Source: Ascidiaceihabitans sp. (lineage in GTDB: Bacteria; Pseudomonadota; Alphaproteobacteria; Rhodobacterales; Rhodobacteraceae). Taken from it: a DNA stretch of 12,489 nt. The notes below the pieces were generated by a model. It was not told the DNA's origin. It saw only the letters and a program-made list of their open reading frames with translations, and did no database searches. The DNA lies in the NCBI GenBank assembly GCA_023301665.1, contig JALZUL010000283.1:1-12489 (forward strand), read 5' to 3'. Positions 7,677 to 12,489 of this stretch are shown here, piece by piece. The translations under genes and the position numbers were made by a program. Position 1 is the stretch's first letter, and each line of letters starts with the position of its first letter.

Positions 7677-7917
7677 AACTAAACCTCTGCCATTTTGCTT
7701 AATGGCAACCTAGCGGAGTAGGCTTAGATGTCCATCGATGTATTAAGGGAGGGGTAGTACCTCGGCATCGCGAACTGGGTGGGGGCTGTTACACGCGATG
7801 CCAAGGGAAGCTTCAAAGCAGCTACACTGACTGTATGCGTGTCATTTTGGGCAAAAATGTGTTGGGGGCGTGAAACTTTCAAGATGTTTCGCGCGGCTCG
7901 GGAGATTAGTGAACGTC
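7677..7917. other. 241-bp intergenic region without a supported gene, containing a 9-bp perfect stem
   Basis: This lies between the end of the RsbW-like gene and the start of ggt, both on minus. It probably carries the ggt promoter. The clearest structure is GGCATCGCG (7764-7772) and CGCGATGCC (7794-7802), a perfect nine-base inverted repeat enclosing a G-rich 21-base loop (GGGTGGGGG on plus). No T-run follows on either strand, so it is not a standard intrinsic terminator. A plus-strand open frame at 7779-7967 overlaps the end of the RsbW-like gene and shows no family features, so I do not call it. No tRNA or riboswitch pattern was recognised. Confidence 0.5.
7689..7706. repeat. Small inverted repeat just upstream of the gamma-glutamyltransferase start
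   Basis: GCCATT (7689-7694) and AATGGC (7701-7706) are a perfect six-base inverted repeat around TTGCTT. It ends immediately upstream of the GAGG ribosome site of the minus-strand gene. It could be an operator half-site pair or a weak leader hairpin. At this length it may also be chance. Confidence 0.3.
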
Positions 7918-8421
7918 CTAGTTCGCTGCACCCTCAGAAATTGCGATTTGAAGATCTAAAAGATTAGTATCGTCTACGCGGCGATACATCACCTCTTTGG
8001 CTAAGTCTTTGATAATAAACCACCCAAAGCCACCTTCAGGTAGATCCATAAAATCAACGTTAGTGTCGACAGCCAGCCCTATGGGCGTTTGACCGTTTGG
8101 CATGGGAATACCCTTATCGATCAATTTAATTTGGAGGCAGTCATCTTTGTGTTCGCAAAATACACTAATCGGGCCGCCATTTTGTGGATCAGGATACCCA
8201 TGCTCCACAATATTGTTGAGGGCTTCGGCGAGTATCAACTCAACGTTACCCGCGGCTTCCATCGCTAATTTAAGAGGGGCAAGACCTGTCATTAGCCGTT
8301 CAGATGCTTCGCGAGCAGCAAAAGTGCCGCTTTGAACGGTAAAGTGGATATTTGGTATTGTTGCGTGGTGAGACATCGCAAATTGCTCCATTAAACTGCC
8401 ATTTTCAATGCTGTAGTTCAT
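7918..8421 (-). CDS. RsbW-like ATP-binding anti-sigma regulatory factor / serine kinase
   Basis: 167 aa GHKL-type (HATPase_c_2) protein. RsbW and SpoIIAB proteins phosphorylate an STAS antagonist on serine and hold a sigma factor or other partner inactive. Seen: an N-box 'ELILAEALNNIVEHGY' (61-76) with the Glu/Asn pair used for Mg-ATP; a G1-type 'DKGIPMP' (102-108); and a glycine-rich G2 lid 'PEGGFGWFIIKDL' (128-140). The ATG at 8421 has GGAG about seven bases upstream and overlaps the last 17 bases of the STAS gene, implying translational coupling. An internal ATG (Met16) would also leave the full domain. No sigma factor or PP2C phosphatase gene is in the window, so the regulated partner is unknown; it may be a sigma factor or a non-sigma target. 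Confidence 0.85.
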   Translation of the reverse strand: MNYSIENGSLMEQFAMSHHATIPNIHFTVQSGTFAAREASERLMTGLAPLKLAMEAAGNVELILAEALNNIVEHGYPDPQNGGPISVFCEHKDDCLQIKLIDKGIPMPNGQTPIGLAVDTNVDFMDLPEGGFGWFIIKDLAKEVMYRRVDDTNLLDLQIAISEGAAN

Positions 8422-8743
8422 TGAGAGCTCCGTCTAGTGTTGCGAACAAGCTGAACACCGAGTCCATTCGTGTTAGTCGAAAAACCTTATCAACAGTCGG
8501 AGTGAGACCTGCCAGTGCGAGGGTTCGATCCTCACCCATGTGTTTCATGGATGCGACGATCGCACCTAAACCGCTAGAGTCAATAAAACCTACCGCACTG
8601 AGGTCTAAGATAACCGTTTCTGGCCCACCATCCGTTTGCGCACGCATGGCGTCCTTGAATTCAATAGCAACGGCTGCATCGATACGCTCGTCTTCAACGG
8701 AAACGATACGTAATTGGTCTTTTGTTCTGCTCGATAAATTCAT
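8405..8743 (-). CDS. RsbV-like STAS-domain anti-sigma factor antagonist
   Basis: 112 aa, a single STAS domain. Family members bind the RsbW-type kinase when unphosphorylated and release its target; phosphorylation on a conserved serine breaks this. The motif 'VGFIDSSGLGAIVAS' contains the Asp-Ser-Ser-Gly loop, and by alignment with SpoIIAA and RsbV the phospho-acceptor is Ser56. 'ETVILDLSAVGF' is the usual preceding strand and 'ALAGLTPTVDKVFRLTRMD' (quoted in part) the usual C-terminal strand-helix. I chose the ATG at 8743 because AGGTG sits eight bases upstream. A GTG at 8752 would add only three residues. It is first in a two-gene operon with the RsbW-like gene and is divergent from the thiolase. 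Confidence 0.88.
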   Translation of the reverse strand: MNLSSRTKDQLRIVSVEDERIDAAVAIEFKDAMRAQTDGGPETVILDLSAVGFIDSSGLGAIVASMKHMGEDRTLALAGLTPTVDKVFRLTRMDSVFSLFATLDGALNELQH

Positions 8744-8836
8744 TTTATGCACCTATGGTATTCCATAACGGTGCCATCATTACGCCGTAAGTCTTACCAA
8801 TCCGTGTCCATGGCACAAATTTTCGGAGCTGTTCTA
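8744..8836. promoter_or_regulatory. Divergent promoter region between the STAS gene and the thiolase, with small dyads
   Basis: These 93 bp must hold both outward promoters. Visible symmetry: TATGG (8754-8758)/CCATA (8763-8767) around TATT, extended outward by CACC (8750-8753) and GGTG (8770-8773) with a two-base bulge; a TTACG-C-CGTAA dyad near 8780-8790; and GTGCCA (8771-8776) repeated inversely as TGGCAC (8811-8816). The first dyad overlaps the ribosome-site region of the STAS gene. No clean -35/-10 pair was found. GGAG at 8825-8828 is the thiolase ribosome site. Confidence 0.45.
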
Positions 8837-10009
8837 ATGAAAAACGTTGTTATTGCGGGTGCTGCGCGCACGCCGATGGGTGGTTTTCAGGGGGCTCTCG
8901 CGCCTTTGTCAGCGGCGGAATTGGGTGGCGCTGCGATTAAGGCTGCGATGGCGGGTGCAGGTGCTGATACGGTGGACGAGGTATTGATGGGCTGCGTTTT
9001 GCCTGCAGGGCAGGGGCAGGCACCAGCACGGCAGGCCGGTTTTGCTGGTGGGCTTGGCGAAGACGTGCCTGCCACTACACTAAATAAAATGTGTGGTTCC
9101 GGAATGAAGGCAGCAATGATCGCCTTTGATCAGATCGCGTTGGGTCAATCAGACGTTATGATCGCGGGCGGGATGGAGAGCATGACAAACGCCCCCTACC
9201 TTTTGGAAAAAATGCGTGGCGGGGCCCGTTTGGGGCATGGCAGTGTGATTGACCATATGTTCCTCGATGGATTGGAAGACGCGTATGACAAAGGCCGCCT
9301 GATGGGCACCTTTGCAGAAGATTGCGCTGAAACCTTTCAATTTACCCGCAGCATTCAAGATGACTATGCATTGGCCTCCCTTTCGCGGGCGCTTAAAGCC
9401 CAAGAGGATGGCGCTTTTGACGGAGAAGTTGCAGCCGTTGAGATCAAAACCCGCAAAGGGTCGACTGTTATTGCCCGAGACGAGCAACCATTCTCAGCGC
9501 GCCCTGATAAAATCCCACAGCTTAAGCCTGCCTTTCGTGAGGGCGGCACTGTCACCGCGGCGAACTCTTCGTCTATCTCTGACGGGGCGGCGGCTTTGGT
9601 CATGGCCTCTGAGGATGCAACCAGCGCCAAAGGGCTGGCTGTTCGTGCGATTGTGAAAGGACACGCCAGCCATGCTCAAGCGCCAGGGTTGTTCACAACT
9701 GCACCAGTACCGGCGGCTCAAAAACTGCTAAATAAAATAGGATGGCGTAAAGAAGATGTCGACCTGTGGGAAGTGAACGAAGCCTTCGCCGTTGTCCCAT
9801 TGGCCTTTATGCATGAAATGGGTCTCGACCATGACATTGTTAACGTCAATGGCGGGGCGTGTGCGCTGGGCCATCCGATCGGCGCATCAGGCGCGCGCAT
9901 TATAGTCACGCTTTTGAATGCTCTGGAAAAGCGGAACCTTAAAAGAGGAATCGCTGCAATCTGTATTGGCGGGGGTGAGGGAACTGCCATCGCCATTGAA
10001 CGTCCGTAA
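8837..10009 (+). CDS. Acetyl-CoA C-acyltransferase (thiolase)
   Basis: 390 aa. Condenses two acetyl-CoA to acetoacetyl-CoA, or cleaves 3-oxoacyl-CoA, in short-chain acid, amino-acid or PHB metabolism. All thiolase signatures are present: the acyl-accepting Cys86 in 'LNKMCGSGMKAAM'; 'IAGGMESMTNAPY' (132 onward); 'NEAFAVVP'; the 'NVNGGACALGHPIGASGAR' region with His346; and the proton-transfer Cys376 in 'CIGGGEG'. In this last motif Glu follows GGG where many homologues have Met or Gln. The region 'DGLEDAYDKGRLMGTFAEDC' is the AtoB-like type rather than the classic PhaA type, and no phaB is adjacent. The ATG at 8837 (MKNVVIAGAARTP), with GGAG eight bases upstream, is the correct start; the frame stays open upstream to 8747 but those 30 residues have no family match. 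A methionine-sulfoxide reductase follows after 19 bp. Confidence 0.92.
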   Translation: MKNVVIAGAARTPMGGFQGALAPLSAAELGGAAIKAAMAGAGADTVDEVLMGCVLPAGQGQAPARQAGFAGGLGEDVPATTLNKMCGSGMKAAMIAFDQIALGQSDVMIAGGMESMTNAPYLLEKMRGGARLGHGSVIDHMFLDGLEDAYDKGRLMGTFAEDCAETFQFTRSIQDDYALASLSRALKAQEDGAFDGEVAAVEIKTRKGSTVIARDEQPFSARPDKIPQLKPAFREGGTVTAANSSSISDGAAALVMASEDATSAKGLAVRAIVKGHASHAQAPGLFTTAPVPAAQKLLNKIGWRKEDVDLWEVNEAFAVVPLAFMHEMGLDHDIVNVNGGACALGHPIGASGARIIVTLLNALEKRNLKRGIAAICIGGGEGTAIAIERP

Positions 10010-10028
10010 ACTTAAGAAAAGACCGATC

Positions 10029-10493
10029 ATGCAAGTTGACTACAATACACTCCGCCAAACCATTTTCGCTTTGACAGCAGGTGAAACCGATACCGTTGCG
10101 CTCATGGCGACCATCGCTTGTGAATTACATCACAGCGACAACCGTTTTGACTGGACTGGTTTCTACCGAGTCACGGACCCTGAATTAATGAAAATTGGAC
10201 CTTATCAAGGAGGGCACGGCTGCCTTGTGATCCCTTTTGCGCGCGGTGTGTGCGGCGCAGCAGCGCGAACGGGTGAAATTCAACTCGTGGCCGACGTAGA
10301 TGCGTTTCCCGATCATATCGCCTGTGCCAGTTCGACGAAGTCTGAATTGGTTTTGCCTGTATGGAATGGAAAAGGTAATCTTTTAGGGGTGTTAGACATT
10401 GATAGTGACCAGCCAGACGCTTTCACGCAGCAAGATGCCGATGCTCTGAAAGAGATTTTGGAAGTGACGTTTATGGATGCGAGCTTTGTCTAA
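10029..10493 (+). CDS. msrC: Free methionine-(R)-sulfoxide reductase (GAF domain)
   Basis: 154 aa single GAF domain of the fRMsr/YebR family, which reduces free L-methionine-(R)-sulfoxide in the cytoplasm using thioredoxin. Three cysteines are present, Cys65 (GHGCLVIPF), Cys75 (GVCGAAART) and Cys99 (HIACASS). Their spacing of 10 and 24 residues equals that of E. coli Cys84, Cys94 and Cys118, so the full redox set is kept. 'NRFDWTGFYRV' and 'GVLDIDSDQPDAFTQQDAD' (quoted in part) are further family hallmarks. The ATG at 10029 gives MQVDYNTLRQ; the upstream ribosome site (AAGAAAAGA) is weak, consistent with translation coupled to the thiolase 19 bp before. An in-frame upstream start at 9918 lies inside the thiolase gene and is discounted. 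Confidence 0.92.
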   Translation: MQVDYNTLRQTIFALTAGETDTVALMATIACELHHSDNRFDWTGFYRVTDPELMKIGPYQGGHGCLVIPFARGVCGAAARTGEIQLVADVDAFPDHIACASSTKSELVLPVWNGKGNLLGVLDIDSDQPDAFTQQDADALKEILEVTFMDASFV

Positions 10494-10499
10494 CTGCGA

Positions 10500-10575
10500 C
10501 TCTCGTGAAAAAATAACTTGATTTTTCATGAGAATCGGCAGCACCGTGAAATTGTAGTCCATTTTTTCACGAGAG
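10500..10575. promoter_or_regulatory. Duplicated operator-like dyads and 15-bp inverted repeat upstream of the XRE-cupin gene
   Basis: CTCTCGTGAAAAAAT (10500-10514) and its exact reverse complement (10561-10575) form a perfect 15-bp inverted repeat. Within this span there are two dyads with the same layout, GTGAAA-N13-TTTCAY: 10505-10510 with 10524-10529, and 10546-10551 with 10565-10570. They are exactly 41 bp apart, about four DNA turns. The first dyad extends to 12-base arms with one mismatch (10501-10512, 10522-10533). The last arm overlaps the GAGAG ribosome site of the regulator at 10580, so bound protein there would block its expression. The obvious candidate binder is the XRE-cupin protein itself (inference). 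No confident -35/-10 was placed. Confidence 0.65.
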
Positions 10576-10579
10576 CTCC

Positions 10580-11152
10580 ATGCTGCAGTCTGACATCTCA
10601 ACGCCCGAGACACTTGGGGCTGACCTGCGTGCACTGCGTAAATCCCGTGGGATGACACTTGCGGGTATGGCGGATGCTCTTGGACGGTCGGTTGGCTGGT
10701 TGAGCCAAGTCGAACGCGATCTGTCTGATCCCTCTATCAGCGATTTACGTGAAATATCTGCACTGCTCGAAGTACCTATTTCGATGTTGTTTCGCCACGA
10801 AGCCGCTCTTGCGAACGAAGCAGGTTACGTGGTGCGCAAAGAATCGCGCCGCCCTCTTGGCTCACACACAGCCGGTTTGCTCGAAGAACTCTTGTCACCC
10901 GATCTTACCGATGATTTCGAAATGGTGCATTCCACGTTTGAGCCAAATAGTGAAATCAGCAAGGCTGTAACCCGCCCCACACAAGAGGTTGGATATTTGA
11001 TATCTGGGAAACTTGATCTCGAAATTTCAGGCAAGGTTTTCAACATCAACCCCGGCGATAGCTTTCGTATCAAAGGTGAGCCGTTCCGCTGGATGAACCC
11101 TTACGACGCTCCGGCAGTTGCCGTCTGGGTCATCGCCCCGCCGGTGTATTGA
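10580..11152 (+). CDS. XRE-family transcriptional regulator with C-terminal cupin domain
   Basis: 190 aa cytoplasmic DNA-binding regulator. Residues about 12-68 form an HTH_3/XRE domain ('LGADLRALRKSRGMTLAGMA', then 'GWLSQVERDLSDPSISDLREI' in part, with the 'S-VGWLSQVERD' recognition helix). Residues about 112-186 form a cupin_2 barrel ('TQEVGYLISGKLDLEISG', 'INPGDSFRIKGEPFRWMNP'), which in such proteins senses a small ligand. Proteins with this architecture (PuuR/SutR-like) often control neighbouring amine or amino-acid genes. That fits the LysE exporter overlapping it by one base (TGATG) and the flavoprotein further on. The ATG at 10580 is preceded by GAGAG within the inverted repeat, which suggests autoregulation. 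The cupin lacks an obvious His-rich metal motif. The ligand is unknown. Confidence 0.9.
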   Translation: MLQSDISTPETLGADLRALRKSRGMTLAGMADALGRSVGWLSQVERDLSDPSISDLREISALLEVPISMLFRHEAALANEAGYVVRKESRRPLGSHTAGLLEELLSPDLTDDFEMVHSTFEPNSEISKAVTRPTQEVGYLISGKLDLEISGKVFNINPGDSFRIKGEPFRWMNPYDAPAVAVWVIAPPVY

Positions 11153-11772
11153 TGGCGTTTGAGGCGTGGATCATATTCGCACTCTTCTGGGGGATTTTCG
11201 TGATCACTCCGGGGCCCAATGCAGTGAACTGTATCAACAACGGCATGACCTTGGGCTTTCGACGCGGATTGATTGGCGTCGCGGCTATTTTAACCCAAGC
11301 GACATTATTCTTAATCCTATCGGCGCTGGGCATCACAGCCTTGATCTTAACATCCCCCGAGGCCTTCTTTTTCGCCAAACTGATCGGGGCTGGGTTCTTA
11401 ATCTTCCTTGGGGTGCGTGGATTGATGAACGCAAGTAAGCCTGCGCCAAAACTGCCCAAGGGGGCGGGTTCCATCTATGGCAATGCGCTTGCGATTGCAG
11501 TGATTAATCCAAAATCCGTTGGTGGGTATTTGGCTGCTTTCTCTCAATTTGTGCAACCCGACGTGCCGATTTGGGATCAGATGTGGGTTATCATGCCCAC
11601 GGCACTCAGCTTAACGGCACTGTCTTACACATGCTTCACCGCACTTGGTGCGGGGCTTGGCCGTGCTGCATTAGGTGCGGTTTTTAATGTCTGGATGCGA
11701 AGGGGCGTGGCAATTGGCCTGATCGCCTATGGGATCCTTCTTGGAACGGCCATTGCGCCAGGGAGAACCTGA
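11152..11772 (+). CDS. LysE-family amino-acid / metabolite exporter
   Basis: 206 aa integral membrane protein with about six hydrophobic segments, typical for LysE/RhtB exporters. The N-terminal hallmark 'ITPGPNAVNCINNGMTLGFRRG' (quoted in part: ITPGPNAVNC, then GFRRG) and the mid-protein 'INPKSVGGYLAAFSQFV' support the family. The ATG at 11152 shares its A with the TGA stop of the XRE-cupin gene, so the two are almost certainly translationally coupled. A TTG at 11149 would add one residue. It probably exports an amino acid or methylated amine connected with the downstream dehydrogenase, either as a safety valve or for product removal. The substrate cannot be read from sequence. Confidence 0.9.
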   Translation: MAFEAWIIFALFWGIFVITPGPNAVNCINNGMTLGFRRGLIGVAAILTQATLFLILSALGITALILTSPEAFFFAKLIGAGFLIFLGVRGLMNASKPAPKLPKGAGSIYGNALAIAVINPKSVGGYLAAFSQFVQPDVPIWDQMWVIMPTALSLTALSYTCFTALGAGLGRAALGAVFNVWMRRGVAIGLIAYGILLGTAIAPGRT

Positions 11773-11775
11773 AAA

Positions 11776-11844
11776 ATGAACCGACACTCCAATCATAACG
11801 TTCACAACGAAACCGCGGACAACGCTCCGCAACACGATCAATAA
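11776..11844 (+). CDS. Possible 22-residue small protein or leader peptide
   Basis: A short open frame fills the gap between the LysE gene and the flavoprotein gene. It encodes 22 residues starting MNRHSNHNVHNE, with 5 Asn and 4 His, and ends in TAA. Its ATG lies 3 bp after the LysE stop, with GGGAGA about ten bases upstream. Its stop codon abuts the AAGGAG ribosome site of the next gene. This placement would suit a coupling or leader peptide, but at this length a chance frame is also likely. No family is recognised and no attenuator hairpin was seen. Confidence 0.3.
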   Translation: MNRHSNHNVHNETADNAPQHDQ

Positions 11845-11855
11845 GGAGACACTTG

Positions 11856-12489
11856 ATGTCGAATTTTCCAACAACAGCTCGCGTCGTCATCATTGGTGGT
11901 GGTGTCGTGGGGACCTCAACACTCTATCACCTCGCCAAAGAGGGATACAAAGACTGTGTCTTGCTTGAAAAAAATGAGCTGACAGCGGGTTCCACATGGC
12001 ATGCAGCGGGGAATGTCCCGAATTTCGCAGGCTCTTGGGCGGTGATGAACATGCAACGCTACTCCGCTGAGATGTATCGCACCTTGGACAAGGATGTGGA
12101 TTACCCGATGAACTATCACGTCACGGGTTCTGTCCGTTTGGCTCACACCAAAGAGCGGATGCAGGAATTTGAGCGCGTGGCCGGTATGGGGCGCTATCAG
12201 GGGCTCGAGATGGATGTCCTCACACCTGATCAGCTAAAAGAATACCATCCGTTTATGGAAACCCATGACCTAGCGGGAGGGATGTGGGATCCGTTGGACG
12301 GTGATATTGATCCTGCACAATTGACCCAAGCACTGGCCAAGGGCGCGCGAGATGCTGGCGGGCACATCGAACGGTTCTGCCCAATCATCGGGTTAGACCG
12401 CGACGGTGACGAATGGATTGTAAAAACCGAAAAAGGCGACATTCGCTGCGAAAAGGTTGTGAACTGTGCAGGGTATTACGCCCAACGTG
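11856..12489 (+). CDS. FAD-dependent oxidoreductase, dimethylglycine/sarcosine dehydrogenase-like (partial, C-terminus off window)
   Basis: The first 211 codons of a DAO-fold flavoenzyme. A dinucleotide-binding motif lies at the start ('VVIIGGGVVGTSTLYHLA', Gly14-Gly16 and Gly19), then Glu38 for the ribose, then 'GSTWHAAGN', where His49 corresponds to the histidine that carries covalent FAD in dimethylglycine and sarcosine dehydrogenases. 'GSVRLAHTKERMQEF', 'HPFMETHDLAGGMWDPLDGDIDP' (in part) and 'VNCAGYYAQ' follow the same family. Complete members run to about 800 aa with a C-terminal aminomethyltransferase (GcvT-like) half that binds folate; that part is outside the window. The ATG at 11856 has an excellent AAGGAG at 11843-11848. 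It is co-directional with the XRE-cupin and LysE genes. The substrate is probably a methylated glycine or related amine (inference). Confidence 0.88.
   Translation, partial: MSNFPTTARVVIIGGGVVGTSTLYHLAKEGYKDCVLLEKNELTAGSTWHAAGNVPNFAGSWAVMNMQRYSAEMYRTLDKDVDYPMNYHVTGSVRLAHTKERMQEFERVAGMGRYQGLEMDVLTPDQLKEYHPFMETHDLAGGMWDPLDGDIDPAQLTQALAKGARDAGGHIERFCPIIGLDRDGDEWIVKTEKGDIRCEKVVNCAGYYAQR

Noticed and set aside
7779..7967. Plus-strand open frame of 62 codons between ggt and the RsbW-like gene
   Set aside because: It overlaps the end of the RsbW-like gene in antisense, starts with GTG without a good ribosome site, and has no recognisable family features.
8515..8540. T-arm-like sequence (GAGG-GTTCGAT-CCTC) suggesting a tRNA
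   Set aside because: It lies inside the well-supported STAS gene, and there is no matching acceptor stem, anticodon arm or CCA.
8747..8836. 30-residue N-terminal extension of the thiolase
   Set aside because: Family proteins begin at MKNVVIAGAARTP, and ATG 8837 has a proper GGAG; the extension only reflects an open frame through the promoter region.
10500..10533. The first dyad after msrC as a rho-independent terminator
   Set aside because: The stem is AT-rich with a weak core and no terminal T-run; its exact repetition 41 bp downstream argues for an operator.

Overview
The window looks like chromosomal DNA of a marine Rhodobacteraceae (Roseobacter-group) alphaproteobacterium. This rests on protein content and style: a LolA with the 'SNQPPE…YPLKRTPL' region, an HspQ, a free-methionine-(R)-sulfoxide reductase, a LysE exporter beside a dimethylglycine/sarcosine-dehydrogenase-like flavoprotein, and an XRE-cupin regulator. 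Base composition is moderate (near 50% GC by eye). No rRNA, tRNA, insertion sequence, CRISPR array or phage gene was seen. The genes are intact apart from the two cut by the window edges.

Layout. (1) 1-3431 is a surface-polysaccharide export pair: a Wzz/Wzc-like inner-membrane co-polymerase on the minus strand, running off the left edge, and a divergent Wza-like outer-membrane lipoprotein, with a 199-bp AT-rich region between them. (2) 3526-5652 holds a LolA lipoprotein chaperone on plus, then a small SLT-type lytic transglycosylase lipoprotein and an AEC-family permease on minus. (3) 5737-7676 holds hspQ on plus, convergent with a gamma-glutamyltransferase on minus. (4) 7918-8743 is a two-gene partner-switching module on minus (RsbV-like STAS antagonist overlapping an RsbW-like ATPase/anti-sigma). 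(5) 8837-10493 is a plus-strand pair: an acetyl-CoA C-acyltransferase and a GAF-type free-Met-R-SO reductase. (6) 10500-12489 is a plus-strand unit: an XRE-cupin regulator behind a duplicated operator-like array, a LysE exporter translationally coupled to it, a 22-codon reading frame, and the first 211 codons of a FAD-dependent amine dehydrogenase.

How the parts may work together. The Wzc-like and Wza-like proteins would form a trans-envelope polysaccharide export channel. LolA next door is the general chaperone that carries outer-membrane lipoproteins, a class that includes the Wza-like protein. The STAS/ATPase pair is a phosphorylation switch whose sigma factor and PP2C phosphatase are not here. 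The final unit looks like a self-regulated methylated-amine or amino-acid catabolism and efflux operon.

Most of this is ordinary core-genome content. The two points most worth a second look are the loss of the Walker A lysine and Ser/Thr in the Wzc-like protein, and the two identically spaced dyads 41 bp apart (plus a perfect 15-bp inverted repeat) in front of the XRE-cupin gene. I do not see clear evidence of an undescribed defence or mobile system.
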